Positions 43,393-52,514 of a DNA stretch of 64,000 nucleotides are shown here, piece after piece. The notes beneath the pieces were generated by a model. It worked only from the letters and a program-made list of their open reading frames with translations, was not told the DNA's origin and did not search any database. A program made the translations under genes and the position numbers. This DNA comes from Pseudoduganella rivuli (GTDB lineage: Bacteria; Pseudomonadota; Gammaproteobacteria; Burkholderiales; Burkholderiaceae_D). The stretch is taken from contig NZ_WKJJ01000029.1 of NCBI RefSeq assembly GCF_009674485.1, positions 21,255-85,254 of the forward strand, given 5' to 3'. Within the stretch, counting starts at the first letter, position 1. Each line of letters begins with the position of its first letter.

Positions 43393-45099
43393 TCAGTCCG
43401 CGGCGTAGATGTCGTTGTGGATGGTTTCTTTCACGAACAGGGCGCCGATCACCAAGGTGGCCAGGGCGATCACGATCGGATACCACAGGCCGTAGTAAAT
43501 GTCGCCCTTGAAGGCCACCAGTGCAAAGGCCGTGGTGGGCAGCAGGCCGCCGAACCAGCCATTGCCGAGGTGGTAGGGCAGCGACATCGACGTGTAGCGG
43601 ATGCGGGTCGGGAACATTTCCACCAGCATGGCGGCAATCGGGCCGTACACCATCGTCACATACAGCACCAGCACGAACAGCAGCAGCACCATCATCGGCT
43701 TGTTGATGGCGTCCGGATCAGCCTTGGCCGGATAGCCGGCGGACTTGATCACACCGCCCAGTTCCTTCTTGAAGTCGGCGACTTTCTTCTTGCTGTCGGC
43801 GTCGAAGTTCAGGCCGTCCGGGGTCATGGTTGCGTTCAGCGACTGTACTTCCTTGTCACCCACCATGATCTTCGCAACAGAGCCGGCCGGCGCATCCTGG
43901 CGGCTGTAGTTCACCGAGCTTTGCGACAGCGACGACGTCGCGATGTCGCACGACGACGGGAATTTCTTTTCGCCGGTCGGGTTGAACTGGAAGTGGCACG
44001 ATGCGGGGTCAGCCACCACCACCACTGGCGAGTTTTTCAGCGCGGCTTCCAGCGCAGGGTTGCCGTAGTGGGTCAGGCCCTTGAACAGCGGGAAGTAGGT
44101 CAGCGCGGCAATCAGGCAACCGCCCAGGATGATCCACTTGCGGCCGACGCGGTCCGACAGGCTGCCGAAGAAGATGAAGAATGGCGTGGCCAGCAGCAGT
44201 GCCATGGCGATCAGGATGTTCGCGGTCTTCAGCTCGATTTTCAGCGTTTGCAGCATGAAGAACAGCGCGTAGAACTGGCCCGTGTACCACACCACGGCCT
44301 GGCCCATCGTCAGGCCGATCAACGCCAAAACCACGATCTTCATGTTTTTCCACTGGCCGAATGCTTCCGACAGCGGTGCTTTCGACGTTTTGCCTTCCGC
44401 TTTCATCTTGGCGAAAGCCGGCGATTCATTCATCGACAGCCGGATCCACACCGAGATACCCAGCAGCAGCACCGACACCAGGAAAGGAATACGCCAGCCC
44501 CATTCGTTGAAGGCTTCTTCTTCCACCAGCAGGCGGGTACCCAGGATCACCATCAGCGACAGGAAGAAACCCAGCGTGGCCGTGGTCTGGATCCATGCCG
44601 TGAACAGGCCGCGTTTGCCTTCTGGCGCATGTTCCGCCACATAGGTGGCGGCGCCGCCGTATTCACCGCCCAGCGCCAGGCCCTGCAGGATACGCAGCAG
44701 CACCAGGATGATCGGCGCCGCGATACCGATGGCCGCATAACCTGGCAGCAGGCCGACGATGAAGGTGGACAGGCCCATCAGCATGATGGTGACGAGGAAG
44801 GTGTACTTGCGGCCGATCATGTCGCCCAGCCGGCCAAACACCAGCGCGCCGAACGGACGCACGATAAAGCCCGCCGCGAATGCCAGCAGTGCAAAGATGA
44901 AACCCGACGTCGGGTCGGTGCCGGCAAAGAATTGCTTGGCGATGATCGACGCCAGTGAACCATACAAGTAAAAGTCGTACCACTCGAAGACGGTGCCCAG
45001 CGACGAGGCAAAAATCACCTTCTTCTCTTCGGGGGTCATCGGGGTGGCTTTGCCGCCCCCCACGTTCCGCGCATCAGCGGTGCCGGATGCAATTGCCAT
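43393..45099 (-). CDS. Metabolite:H+ symporter family (MHS) MFS transporter
   Basis: A 568-residue inner-membrane protein. MHS signatures are SSLGTVFEWYDFYLYGSLAS, FALLAFAAGFIVRPFGALVFGRLGDMIGRKYTF and RILQGLALGGEYGGAATYVAEHAPEGKRG. It is longer than the usual 430-450 residues because about 115 hydrophilic residues, with two cysteines, are inserted before the last membrane helices (between LTYFPLFKGL and MMVLLLFVLVLYV); this insertion is shared by a known subset of the family. Such proteins import organic acids or betaine-like compounds. It diverges from the thiolase operon across a 218-bp gap, so its substrate may feed that pathway. Confidence 0.9.
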   Translation of the reverse strand: MAIASGTADARNVGGGKATPMTPEEKKVIFASSLGTVFEWYDFYLYGSLASIIAKQFFAGTDPTSGFIFALLAFAAGFIVRPFGALVFGRLGDMIGRKYTFLVTIMLMGLSTFIVGLLPGYAAIGIAAPIILVLLRILQGLALGGEYGGAATYVAEHAPEGKRGLFTAWIQTTATLGFFLSLMVILGTRLLVEEEAFNEWGWRIPFLVSVLLLGISVWIRLSMNESPAFAKMKAEGKTSKAPLSEAFGQWKNMKIVVLALIGLTMGQAVVWYTGQFYALFFMLQTLKIELKTANILIAMALLLATPFFIFFGSLSDRVGRKWIILGGCLIAALTYFPLFKGLTHYGNPALEAALKNSPVVVVADPASCHFQFNPTGEKKFPSSCDIATSSLSQSSVNYSRQDAPAGSVAKIMVGDKEVQSLNATMTPDGLNFDADSKKKVADFKKELGGVIKSAGYPAKADPDAINKPMMVLLLFVLVLYVTMVYGPIAAMLVEMFPTRIRYTSMSLPYHLGNGWFGGLLPTTAFALVAFKGDIYYGLWYPIVIALATLVIGALFVKETIHNDIYAAD

Positions 45100-45317
45100 G
45101 ATTTATCTCCTATATCGTAATTTTTTAGGTCGCTGTTAAATCATCAGCTTATCGGCCAGTGTGTTCGTCGAACCTTACACAATGCTTGCTCCAAACTTAC
45201 ATAACGCTTACAAATTGCCAACAGGCATATCATGGAACTGTGGTAAAAAATTTTGCGAACGCTCGTGCTTATTTGTGCTATTCTGAATACATCGCAATTC
45301 AATAACCGGAGACTGCA

Positions 45318-46496
45318 ATGACTGAAGCCGTGATCGTATCGACCGCCCGTACCGGCCTGGCCAAATCGTGGAAAGGCGCATTTAACATGACCCATGGCGC
45401 CACCATGGGCGGCCATGCACTGGCCGCAGCCATCACCCGCGCCAATATCGAAGCGGGCGAGGTGGAAGATGTCCTGATCGGCTGCGCCAATCCGGAAGGC
45501 GCCACCGGCGGCAACATCGCGCGCCAGATCGCGCTGCGCGCCGGCTGCCCTGTGACCACGGGCGGCATGACGATCAACCGTTTCTGCTCGTCCGGTCTGC
45601 AAACCATTGCCACGGCGGCGCAACGCATCATTGCCGGCGAAGGCGATATTTACGCGGCGGGCGGCGTGGAGTCGATTTCGTGCGTACAGCAGGAAATGAA
45701 CCTGCATATGTTCCAGGAAGTGTGGCTGACGCAAAACAAGCCGGAAATTTACTGGCCAATGCTGCAGACGGCGGAAAACGTCGCGCGCCGTTACGGCATC
45801 AGCAAGGAGCGCCAGGATGAATACGGCGTGCAAAGCCAGTTGCGCGCGGCCAGCGCCCAGGCGGCCGGCCTGTTCAATGCGGAAATCGTGCCGATGACGA
45901 CCGTGATGGGCGTGGCCGATAAAGCGTCCGGCCAGCTGGTATCCCGCGAAGTGACGATTTCCGCCGACGAAGGCATCCGCGCCGACACCACCCTGGAAGC
46001 GGTGTCGAAAATCCGCACCGCCGTTCCGGGCGGCGTGGTTTCGGCCGGCAACGCCAGCCAGTTTTCCGATGGCGCATCGCTGGCCATCGTCATGAATGCC
46101 AAAGTCGCGGAACAAAAAGGCTTGCAGCCGCTGGGCATTTTCCGCGGCTTCGCGGTGGCGGGCTGCGAACCGGATGAAATGGGCATCGGCCCCGTGTTCG
46201 CAATTCCGAAACTGCTGAAAAAAGCGGGCCTGAAAGTCGAAGACATCGGCCTGTGGGAATTGAATGAAGCGTTCGCCGTGCAAGTGCTGTACTGCGCCGA
46301 CAAGCTGGGCATCCCGATGGACCGCCTGAACGTGAACGGCGGCGCGATCGCCGTCGGCCATCCTTATGGCGTGTCGGGCGCGCGCCTGACAGGCCATGCG
46401 CTGATCGAAGGTAAGCGCCGTGGCGTCAAGTACGTGGTGGTCACGATGTGCATCGGCGGCGGTCAGGGCGCGGCCGGTTTGTTCGAAGTCGTTTAA
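45318..46496 (+). CDS. Acetyl-CoA C-acyltransferase (thiolase)
   Basis: A 392-residue thiolase. Catalytic C90 lies in INRFCSSGLQ; the later NEAFAVQ, GHPYGVSGA and CIGGGQGAAG motifs supply the conserved Asn, His and second Cys. GHPYG and the overall sequence place it with degradative thiolases (FadA/PcaF-like) rather than the PhaA type. It cleaves 3-ketoacyl-CoA to acetyl-CoA, the last step for the acyl-CoA dehydrogenase and dehydrogenases encoded downstream. CGGAGA lies upstream of the ATG. It heads a five-gene plus-strand cluster. Confidence 0.93.
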   Translation: MTEAVIVSTARTGLAKSWKGAFNMTHGATMGGHALAAAITRANIEAGEVEDVLIGCANPEGATGGNIARQIALRAGCPVTTGGMTINRFCSSGLQTIATAAQRIIAGEGDIYAAGGVESISCVQQEMNLHMFQEVWLTQNKPEIYWPMLQTAENVARRYGISKERQDEYGVQSQLRAASAQAAGLFNAEIVPMTTVMGVADKASGQLVSREVTISADEGIRADTTLEAVSKIRTAVPGGVVSAGNASQFSDGASLAIVMNAKVAEQKGLQPLGIFRGFAVAGCEPDEMGIGPVFAIPKLLKKAGLKVEDIGLWELNEAFAVQVLYCADKLGIPMDRLNVNGGAIAVGHPYGVSGARLTGHALIEGKRRGVKYVVVTMCIGGGQGAAGLFEVV

Positions 46497-46558
46497 GCAC
46501 GCATTCCTTGCAGGGCGCCCACAGAAGGCGCCCGCTCACCATCTCCAGGAGACTTAAG

Positions 46559-48424
46559 ATGCAATCGAAGCTGCTGTCGCGCCGCGACCTCGATTTCCTG
46601 TTGTACGAATGGCTGGACATGGAAGCGCTGACAGAGCGCCCCCGCTTTGCGGACCACAGCCGCGAAACCTTCACCGCCGCGCTGGACACGGCGGAAAAAA
46701 TCGCCACGGATTTATTCGCACCGCATAACCGCCTGTCCGATGCTGATGAGCCGCGTGCTATTCCCGGTGACAAATGCCTGGAAGTGCAAATGATCCCCGA
46801 CGTGAAAACCGCGCTGGACGCCTACATCGGCGCCGGATTGCTGGCGGCGGGACAGGATTATGAACTGGGCGGCATGCAACTGCCCGTCACTGTTGAAAAG
46901 TTATTGGCCGCGTATTTCACGGCCGCCAATGTGTCGACCACGTCGTACATGTTCCTCACCATCGGCAATGCGAATACGCTGCTGAAGACGGGCACGCCGG
47001 ACCAGGTGCGCCGCTTCGTGCAGCCGATGCTGGAAGGCCGTTATTTCGGCACCATGTGCCTGTCGGAACCGCAAGCCGGCTCCAGCCTGTCCGATATCAC
47101 GACCCGCGCGGAACCCGACCCGGCCGACGGCCCTGAGGGCGACCGCCAATACCGCCTGACCGGCAACAAGATGTGGATTTCCGCCGGCGAACACGAATTG
47201 GCCGGCAATATCGTGCACCTGGTGCTGGCCAAGATTCCCGGACCGGACGGCAAGCTGATCCCCGGCGTGAAAGGCATCTCGCTGTTCATCGTGCCGAAAC
47301 ACCTGGTCAACGATGACGGTAGCCTGGGCGAACGCAACGACGTGGTGCTGGCGGGCCTGAACCACAAGATGGGCAACCGCGGCACCACCAACTGCCTGCT
47401 GAACTTCGGCGAAGGCGTGTTTACGCCGCAGGGCAAGGCCGGCGCCATCGGTTACCTGGTGGGCAAGCCGCACCATGGCCTGGCCAACATGTTCCACATG
47501 ATGAATGAAGCGCGCATTGGCGTGGGCGCCGGCGCCGCCGTGCTGGGCTATACGGGCTACCTGCATGCGCTCGACTATGCGCGCAACCGCCCGCAGGGAC
47601 GCCACCCGGCCAACAAGGACCCGGTTCAGCCACAGTTGGCGATCATCGAGCATACGGACGTGCGGCGCATGCTGCTGGCGCAGAAAGCCTACGCGGAAGG
47701 CGCGCTGGGACTGGTCCTGTACAGCGCGAAACTGGTGGACGACGAGCGCACGGCGCCGGACCCGGAACAGCGTGCGCTGGCCACCCGCCTGCTGGAATTC
47801 CTGACGCCGATCACGAAGTCGTGGCCGTCGCAGTGGTGCGTGGAAGCCAACAGCCTGGCCATTCAGGTGCATGGCGGTTACGGCTATACGCGCGAATATC
47901 CGGTCGAACAGTTTTACCGCGACAACCGCCTCAATGCGATCCACGAAGGCACGCACGGCATCCACGGGCTGGATTTGCTGGGCCGCAAGGCATCGATGCA
48001 GGACGGCGCGTTGCTGAAAGCGTTCGCCGCGGAAGTGCGCAAGACCATCGACCAGTCGTCGCGCGTGGTCAATGCCGGTATTGCCAACTATGGCCGGGAT
48101 CTGGACGCGGCGCTGCGCCGCACGGAGCAAGCCACGGCAACGCTGTACGGCGCGGGCGACATGAACAAGACGCTGGCCAATGCCAGCGTGTACCTGGAAG
48201 CGGTCGGCCACGTGGTGGTGGCGTGGGTCTGGCTGCAGCAGGCGATTGCCGCCAAGGCGGGACTCGACGCGGGCGCGAACCCGGAGGATGAAGCCTTTTA
48301 TAAGGGCAAGCTGCAGGCATGCCGCTACTTCTACCAGTGGGAATTGCCGAAAACGGCGGCCCAGTTCGATCTGCTGGAAAGCCTCGACACGACAACGCTG
48401 GACATGCAAGATGCGTGGTTTTGA
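46559..48424 (+). CDS. Acyl-CoA dehydrogenase, long form
   Basis: A 621-residue flavoenzyme of the extended acyl-CoA dehydrogenase group with an extra C-terminal domain. The core has TMCLSEPQAGSSLSDI for FAD/substrate contact, GNKMWISAGEHEL, MFHMMNEARIGVGAGA and QVHGGYGYTREYPVEQFYRDNRLNAIHEGTHGIHGLDLL near the active site. It would introduce a double bond into an acyl-CoA in beta-oxidation. The ATG at 46559 follows CCAGGAGA. It lies 62 bp after the thiolase gene. Chain-length preference is not readable from sequence. Confidence 0.92.
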   Translation: MQSKLLSRRDLDFLLYEWLDMEALTERPRFADHSRETFTAALDTAEKIATDLFAPHNRLSDADEPRAIPGDKCLEVQMIPDVKTALDAYIGAGLLAAGQDYELGGMQLPVTVEKLLAAYFTAANVSTTSYMFLTIGNANTLLKTGTPDQVRRFVQPMLEGRYFGTMCLSEPQAGSSLSDITTRAEPDPADGPEGDRQYRLTGNKMWISAGEHELAGNIVHLVLAKIPGPDGKLIPGVKGISLFIVPKHLVNDDGSLGERNDVVLAGLNHKMGNRGTTNCLLNFGEGVFTPQGKAGAIGYLVGKPHHGLANMFHMMNEARIGVGAGAAVLGYTGYLHALDYARNRPQGRHPANKDPVQPQLAIIEHTDVRRMLLAQKAYAEGALGLVLYSAKLVDDERTAPDPEQRALATRLLEFLTPITKSWPSQWCVEANSLAIQVHGGYGYTREYPVEQFYRDNRLNAIHEGTHGIHGLDLLGRKASMQDGALLKAFAAEVRKTIDQSSRVVNAGIANYGRDLDAALRRTEQATATLYGAGDMNKTLANASVYLEAVGHVVVAWVWLQQAIAAKAGLDAGANPEDEAFYKGKLQACRYFYQWELPKTAAQFDLLESLDTTTLDMQDAWF

Positions 48425-48486
48425 ACCGGCAGGAAAGACCGTGCACGGACGATGAAATATAAAACACACCCAAGGAGAGTTTGAAG

Positions 48487-49272
48487 ATGACACGCACCAC
48501 TCAGCAATTGTTCGACCTGACCGGCAAAACCGCGCTGGTGACAGGCGGTTCGCGCGGCCTGGGGCTGCAAATGGCGCTGGCGCTGGGCGAGCAGGGCGCG
48601 AAAGTCGTGCTCACGTCGCGCAAGCAGGCCGACCTCGATGAAGCCGTGGCCGAGCTGGCGAAACACGGCGTGACGGCGTACGCGATTGCCGCCGACTTGC
48701 AAAAGGAATCGGCGGTCGGACCGCTGGTGGATGCGGCATTGGAAAAACTGGGCGGCCACATCGACATCCTCGTCAACAATGCGGGCGCCACGTGGGGCGC
48801 GCCGGCGGAAGATTATCCTGTCGAAGCGTGGGACAAGGTGATGAACCTGAACGTGCGCAGCATCTTCCTGGTGTCGCAGGCGGTGGGCAAACGCTCGATG
48901 ATCCCCCGCAAATCGGGCCGCATCATCAATATCGCATCGATCGCGGGCCTGGCCGGCAACCCGCCGGGCATGCTGACCATCGCGTACAACACGTCGAAAG
49001 CGGCCGTCATCAATTTCACCCGCACGCTGGCCGGCGAATGGGGCATCCACGGCATTACCGTCAACGCGCTGGCGCCGGGCTTCTTCCCGTCGAAGATGAG
49101 CGCGGGCCTGATCGCGTCGCTGGGCGAGGAAAAAATGGCGGGCGAAGCGCCGCTGCGCCGCCTGGGCGACGATGAAGACTTGAAGGGCCCTGTCGTGCTG
49201 CTGGCGTCCGACGCCGGCAAGCACATCACCGGCCAGACGCTGGCCGTCGACGGCGGCGTGTCGGCCATCTGA
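48487..49272 (+). CDS. Short-chain dehydrogenase/reductase
   Basis: A 261-residue Rossmann-fold oxidoreductase with nucleotide motif TGGSRGLG, NNAGATWG, catalytic tyrosine/lysine in YNTSKAA and a typical C-terminal GQTLAVDGG. The RK-type residues after the first beta-strand suggest NADP(H). By position it probably reduces or oxidises a 3-hydroxyacyl or related intermediate in the pathway that includes the adjacent acyl-CoA dehydrogenase and thiolase. AAGGAG lies upstream of ATG 48487; TTG 48481 is an alternative start. Confidence 0.9.
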   Translation: MTRTTQQLFDLTGKTALVTGGSRGLGLQMALALGEQGAKVVLTSRKQADLDEAVAELAKHGVTAYAIAADLQKESAVGPLVDAALEKLGGHIDILVNNAGATWGAPAEDYPVEAWDKVMNLNVRSIFLVSQAVGKRSMIPRKSGRIINIASIAGLAGNPPGMLTIAYNTSKAAVINFTRTLAGEWGIHGITVNALAPGFFPSKMSAGLIASLGEEKMAGEAPLRRLGDDEDLKGPVVLLASDAGKHITGQTLAVDGGVSAI

Positions 49273-49284
49273 TTTAACTGACAT

Positions 49285-50280
49285 ATGAATACCTATCAAC
49301 GCATCGTACTGGCTTCCCGCCCCCGTGGGGAGGTGGTGCCGGAAAACTTCCGCCTCGAAACGCTGGAAGTACCCGCCATCGGGGACGGCCAGGTCCTGGT
49401 CCGCAACCATTATCTGTCGCTCGACCCCTACATGCGGGGCCGCATGAGCGAAGCGAAAAGCTATGCCGCGCCGCAGCCGCTGAATGAAACCATGATCGGC
49501 GGCACGGTGGGCGAAGTGATCGCGTCGAACAATCCGAAATTCGCCGTGGGCGACTGCGTGGCCGGCATGTTCGGCTGGTCGGAAATCGGCGTGTCCGACG
49601 GCGCGCTGCTGCGCAAGGTCGACGCCAAGGTCATTCCACTGTCGGCCTACCTGGGCGCGGTCGGCATGCCCGGCATGACGGCGTGGTATGGCTTTAACCA
49701 GATCCTGCAGGCCAAGCCCGGTGAAACCGTGGTCGTGTCCAGCGCCAGCGGCGCCGTCGGTTCCGTCGTCGGCCAGCTGGCAAAACTGAAGGGTTGCCGC
49801 GCAGTCGGTATCGCCGGCGGCGGCGAGAAATGCGATTACGTCGTCAACACGCTGGGCTTCGACGCCTGTATCGATTACAAGGCGGGCAACCTGGAGGGCG
49901 ACCTGGCGGCGGCCACGCCGGACGGTGTCGACGCGATTTTTGAAAACGTGGGCGGCGCCGTGTTCGACGCGGCGCTGGGGCGCACCAATGCATTCGCCCG
50001 CGTCGCGCTGTGCGGCATGATCGCCGGCTACAACGGCGAAGACATCCCGCTGCGCAATGCGCGCATGCTGCTGACCAACCGCGTCAGCCTGCGCGGCTTC
50101 ATCGTCACGGAACACCTGGACATGTGGCCGCAAGGCCTGGCGGAACTGGGCGGCCTGGTGGCCACCGGCAAGCTGCAATTCCGCGAATCCGTGGCGGACG
50201 GCCTGGCGCAAGCGCCGGACGCGTTGATTGGCCTGCTCAAGGGTAAAAATTTCGGCAAACAACTGGTGAAAATGATATGA
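49285..50280 (+). CDS. Zinc-independent medium-chain NADPH oxidoreductase (CurA/leukotriene-reductase type)
   Basis: A 331-residue medium-chain reductase without zinc ligands. It opens like the CurA/PTGR family (IVLASRPRGEVVPENF, then HYLSLDPYMRGRMSE) and has the NADPH site SASGAVGSVVGQLAK followed by FENVGG. Members reduce alpha,beta-unsaturated ketones or enals. It overlaps the next SDR gene by ATGA and starts 12 bp after the previous SDR, so all are in one operon. Its role may be removing a double bond from an unusual acyl or ketone intermediate. Confidence 0.9.
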   Translation: MNTYQRIVLASRPRGEVVPENFRLETLEVPAIGDGQVLVRNHYLSLDPYMRGRMSEAKSYAAPQPLNETMIGGTVGEVIASNNPKFAVGDCVAGMFGWSEIGVSDGALLRKVDAKVIPLSAYLGAVGMPGMTAWYGFNQILQAKPGETVVVSSASGAVGSVVGQLAKLKGCRAVGIAGGGEKCDYVVNTLGFDACIDYKAGNLEGDLAAATPDGVDAIFENVGGAVFDAALGRTNAFARVALCGMIAGYNGEDIPLRNARMLLTNRVSLRGFIVTEHLDMWPQGLAELGGLVATGKLQFRESVADGLAQAPDALIGLLKGKNFGKQLVKMI

Positions 50281-51179
50281 AAAACTTCAAAAATAGAGTT
50301 GCCGTCATCACGGGCGGCGCGGCGGGACTGGGCAAGGAATTTGCGATCCGCGCCAATGAACTGGGCATGAAACTGGTGCTGGCCGACGTGCAGCAGGATG
50401 CGCTGGACGCCACCGTGCGTGAACTGAAGGAGCAGGGCGCGGCCGTCATCGGCATGCTGTGCGACGTGCGCAAGAGCGAGCAGGTGCAGGCGCTGGCCGA
50501 CGCCACGATGAAGGAATTCGGCGCCGTGCACCTGGTGTTCAACAATGCGGGCGTGGGTTCCGGCGGACTGATCTGGGAAAACACGGAAGCGGATTGGGAA
50601 TGGGTGCTGGGCGTGAACGTGTGGGGCGTGATCCATGGCGTGCGCATCTTCACGCAATTGATGCTGGAATGCGCGAAAGCCGATCCGGCCTTCGAAGGCC
50701 ACATCGTCAACACGTCGTCGATGGCCGGCGTCGTCAATCCAACGGTGATGGGCGTATACAACGTGTCCAAGCACGCCGTGGTGTCGCTGTCGGAAACGCT
50801 GTACCACGACCTGAAACTGGTCGATGCGCCGATCGGCGCCTCCGTGCTGTGCCCGTTCTTCGTGCCGACCGGTATCAACCAGTCGCACCGCAACCGTCCG
50901 GACGACGTCAAGATGGCCAAACCGACGGCCAGTCAGCTGGCGTCGCAGGCGATGACGGACCGCGCGGTCAGCTCCGGCAAGGTCACCGCGCGCCAGGTGG
51001 CGGAGATGACGTTCAACGCCATCGAAGCCGGCCAGTTCTACATTTATTCGCACCCGGATGCGCTGGCGGGCCTACGTGTGCGCATGGAAGACATGACGAC
51101 GCCGCGCAATCCCACCGATCCCCATGCCGCCACGCCGCACATCCGCGAGATGCTGCGGGGGATGCTGAAGAAGGATTGA
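50277..51179 (+). CDS. Short-chain dehydrogenase/reductase
   Basis: A 300-residue SDR with TGGAAGLGKE cofactor motif, NNAGVGSGG, the catalytic YNVSKHA and a longer C-terminal part (VTARQVAEMTFNAIEAGQFYIYSHPDAL) typical of the classical-SDR group that acts on hydrophobic alcohols. The D in LVLADVQQD favours NAD(H). It is translationally coupled to the preceding MDR gene and ends the five-gene acyl-CoA cluster. Immediately after the stop a 12-bp tandem repeat brings two more in-frame TGA codons. Confidence 0.9.
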   Translation: MKNFKNRVAVITGGAAGLGKEFAIRANELGMKLVLADVQQDALDATVRELKEQGAAVIGMLCDVRKSEQVQALADATMKEFGAVHLVFNNAGVGSGGLIWENTEADWEWVLGVNVWGVIHGVRIFTQLMLECAKADPAFEGHIVNTSSMAGVVNPTVMGVYNVSKHAVVSLSETLYHDLKLVDAPIGASVLCPFFVPTGINQSHRNRPDDVKMAKPTASQLASQAMTDRAVSSGKVTARQVAEMTFNAIEAGQFYIYSHPDALAGLRVRMEDMTTPRNPTDPHAATPHIREMLRGMLKKD

Positions 51180-51180
51180 A

Positions 51181-51204
51181 GCAGGACTTGAAGCAGGACT
51201 TGAA
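51181..51204. repeat. 12-bp tandem repeat after the SDR stop codon
   Basis: GCAGGACTTGAA occurs twice in direct repeat with partial copies on both sides (GGATTGAA before, GCAG after). In the frame of the SDR gene each unit contains TGA, giving three in-frame stops in a row. It is probably replication slippage. Confidence 0.7.
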
Positions 51205-51257
51205 GCAGCGGCGGCGCGGGGATGTTCCTGCGCCGCACGGCATGGCAAAATAGGCGG

Positions 51258-51683
51258 ATGAATAAACCTGCCATACGCTATGGCGACTGGTCCGCGCTGC
51301 GGGCCGACGCCCAAACCATCCGCCTGGAAGTCTTTGTCCAGGAACAGAATGTCCCCGCCGAACTGGAAATGGATGACAAGGATGCGGTGTGCCTGCATGC
51401 GGTCGCGTACGACGCGCAAGGCACGCCCGTCGCCACCGGACGCCTGCTGCCGGACGGCCATATCGGCCGCATGGCGGTGCGCAAGGCGCAGCGGGGTTCC
51501 GGTATCGGCGGCCTGATATTGCAGGGCTTGATGGCGCAGGCCAAAGCGCGCGGCGACGCGCAAGTGGTGCTGAGCGCGCAAACGCACGCGGCGCCGTTTT
51601 ACCTGCGCCACGGCTTCGTCATGCAGGGCGAAGAATTTTACGAAGCCGGCATCCCGCACGTCGAGATGACGTTCCGGTTTTGA
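51258..51683 (+). CDS. ElaA-like GNAT acetyltransferase
   Basis: A 141-residue single GNAT domain. Markers are IRLEVFVQEQNVP near the N-terminus (the ElaA signature), GRMAVRKAQRGSGIGGLILQGL for acetyl-CoA binding, and FYLRHGFVMQGEEFYEAGIPHVEM at the end. The start at 51258 matches the family N-terminus; an earlier in-frame start lies at 51222. The substrate of ElaA proteins is not established. It converges with the NRDE-family gene across a composite palindromic repeat. Confidence 0.9.
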   Translation: MNKPAIRYGDWSALRADAQTIRLEVFVQEQNVPAELEMDDKDAVCLHAVAYDAQGTPVATGRLLPDGHIGRMAVRKAQRGSGIGGLILQGLMAQAKARGDAQVVLSAQTHAAPFYLRHGFVMQGEEFYEAGIPHVEMTFRF

Positions 51684-51701
51684 TGCTGCGGCATCGACTC
51701 C

Positions 51702-51777
51702 GTAGGGCGGCTTTTACAAAGCCGCCTGCGTGCGCCGCCGGGCTGCACCCATGGCGGGTTTGTAAAACCCGCCCTAC
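51702..51777. repeat. GGCGG...CCGCC composite palindrome, copy 3
   Basis: Outer inverted arms GTAGGGCGG (51702-51710) and CCGCCCTAC (51769-51777) enclose two hairpins: GGCGGCTTT/AAAGCCGCC and GGCGGGTTT/AAACCCGCC. It lies between convergent genes and touches the 3' end of the NRDE gene. It is a double unit of the repeat seen singly at 16.4 and 32.5 kb. Confidence 0.7.
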
Positions 51778-52511
51778 TGGATCTGCATCTCATGCAGCAC
51801 GGCAGGCGTGTCCGTGTACAGTTTAACGACGGTCGACGAGCGCGTGCCATACGCGGCCGATTCGATCCGCACCGCCGACAGCATGCGCTCCACTTCCAGC
51901 GGCACGCCGGTTTCCGGCAAGCGCATGTCCGGTGCGCGGGTGGTATCGGACAGCATCTCGAAGTAGGCATCGTCCGGCGCGCCCAGGCACAGCAGGCTGG
52001 CAAATTGCGCCTTGGTCTTCAATACTTTCGGCCACGGTGAATCCAGCAGCGCATTCGACAAGCCGTAGATACCGGGCGCCAGCGGCTCGCCGTTGCGCGG
52101 GTCCGATTCGCCCTTGTTGGAATACCATACCAGGCTGTCGCGGTCGCCGACCACCAGGTTGAACCCGTTGTACGCGGCGGCGCCGTCGCGGATACGGTCG
52201 ACGTAGGCTTGCGGCGACATGTCCCCGGCCAGGAAGTCGGCCACCAGATGGCCGCGCGACGGCGCGTCATCCTTGTGGTCTTGCGGCGCGCGGATATTGG
52301 TGATGGCGGCGAACCGGGATGGTGATCCTTCGCCCTGCGTCACCCCCATCCAGCTGCCGCCCGCTTTCAAATCGCGGCCCGCGAAGATCCGCGGGTGATC
52401 GGGCCACGGGCCCGCCGGCGCGGCTTCACGCGCATAAAATTCGTCGCGGTTGGCGGCCGCGATCAGCGGCACGCCTGGCACGACCTGCCATGCGAAAACG
52501 ATCAGGCACAT
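51774..52511 (-). CDS. NRDE (TANGO2-like) family protein
   Basis: A 245-residue cytosolic protein starting MCLIVFAWQ and carrying the eponymous AANRDEFYAR motif, followed by PRIFAGRDLKAGGSWMGV and FAAITNIR. The N-terminal cysteine and NRDE are reminiscent of Ntn-hydrolase-like proteins; eukaryotic TANGO2 relatives have been linked to haem or lipid handling, but the bacterial role is not settled. It is the last gene of a minus-strand trio (ygfZ, DUF4936, NRDE); only three bases separate it from the DUF4936 gene. Confidence 0.92.
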   Translation of the reverse strand: MCLIVFAWQVVPGVPLIAAANRDEFYAREAAPAGPWPDHPRIFAGRDLKAGGSWMGVTQGEGSPSRFAAITNIRAPQDHKDDAPSRGHLVADFLAGDMSPQAYVDRIRDGAAAYNGFNLVVGDRDSLVWYSNKGESDPRNGEPLAPGIYGLSNALLDSPWPKVLKTKAQFASLLCLGAPDDAYFEMLSDTTRAPDMRLPETGVPLEVERMLSAVRIESAAYGTRSSTVVKLYTDTPAVLHEMQIQ

Positions 52512-52514
52512 GGA

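Noticed and set aside
48331..50262. 643-codon frame antisense across the SDR and MDR genes
   Set aside because: Spans two well-supported plus-strand genes and their junction; composition artefact.
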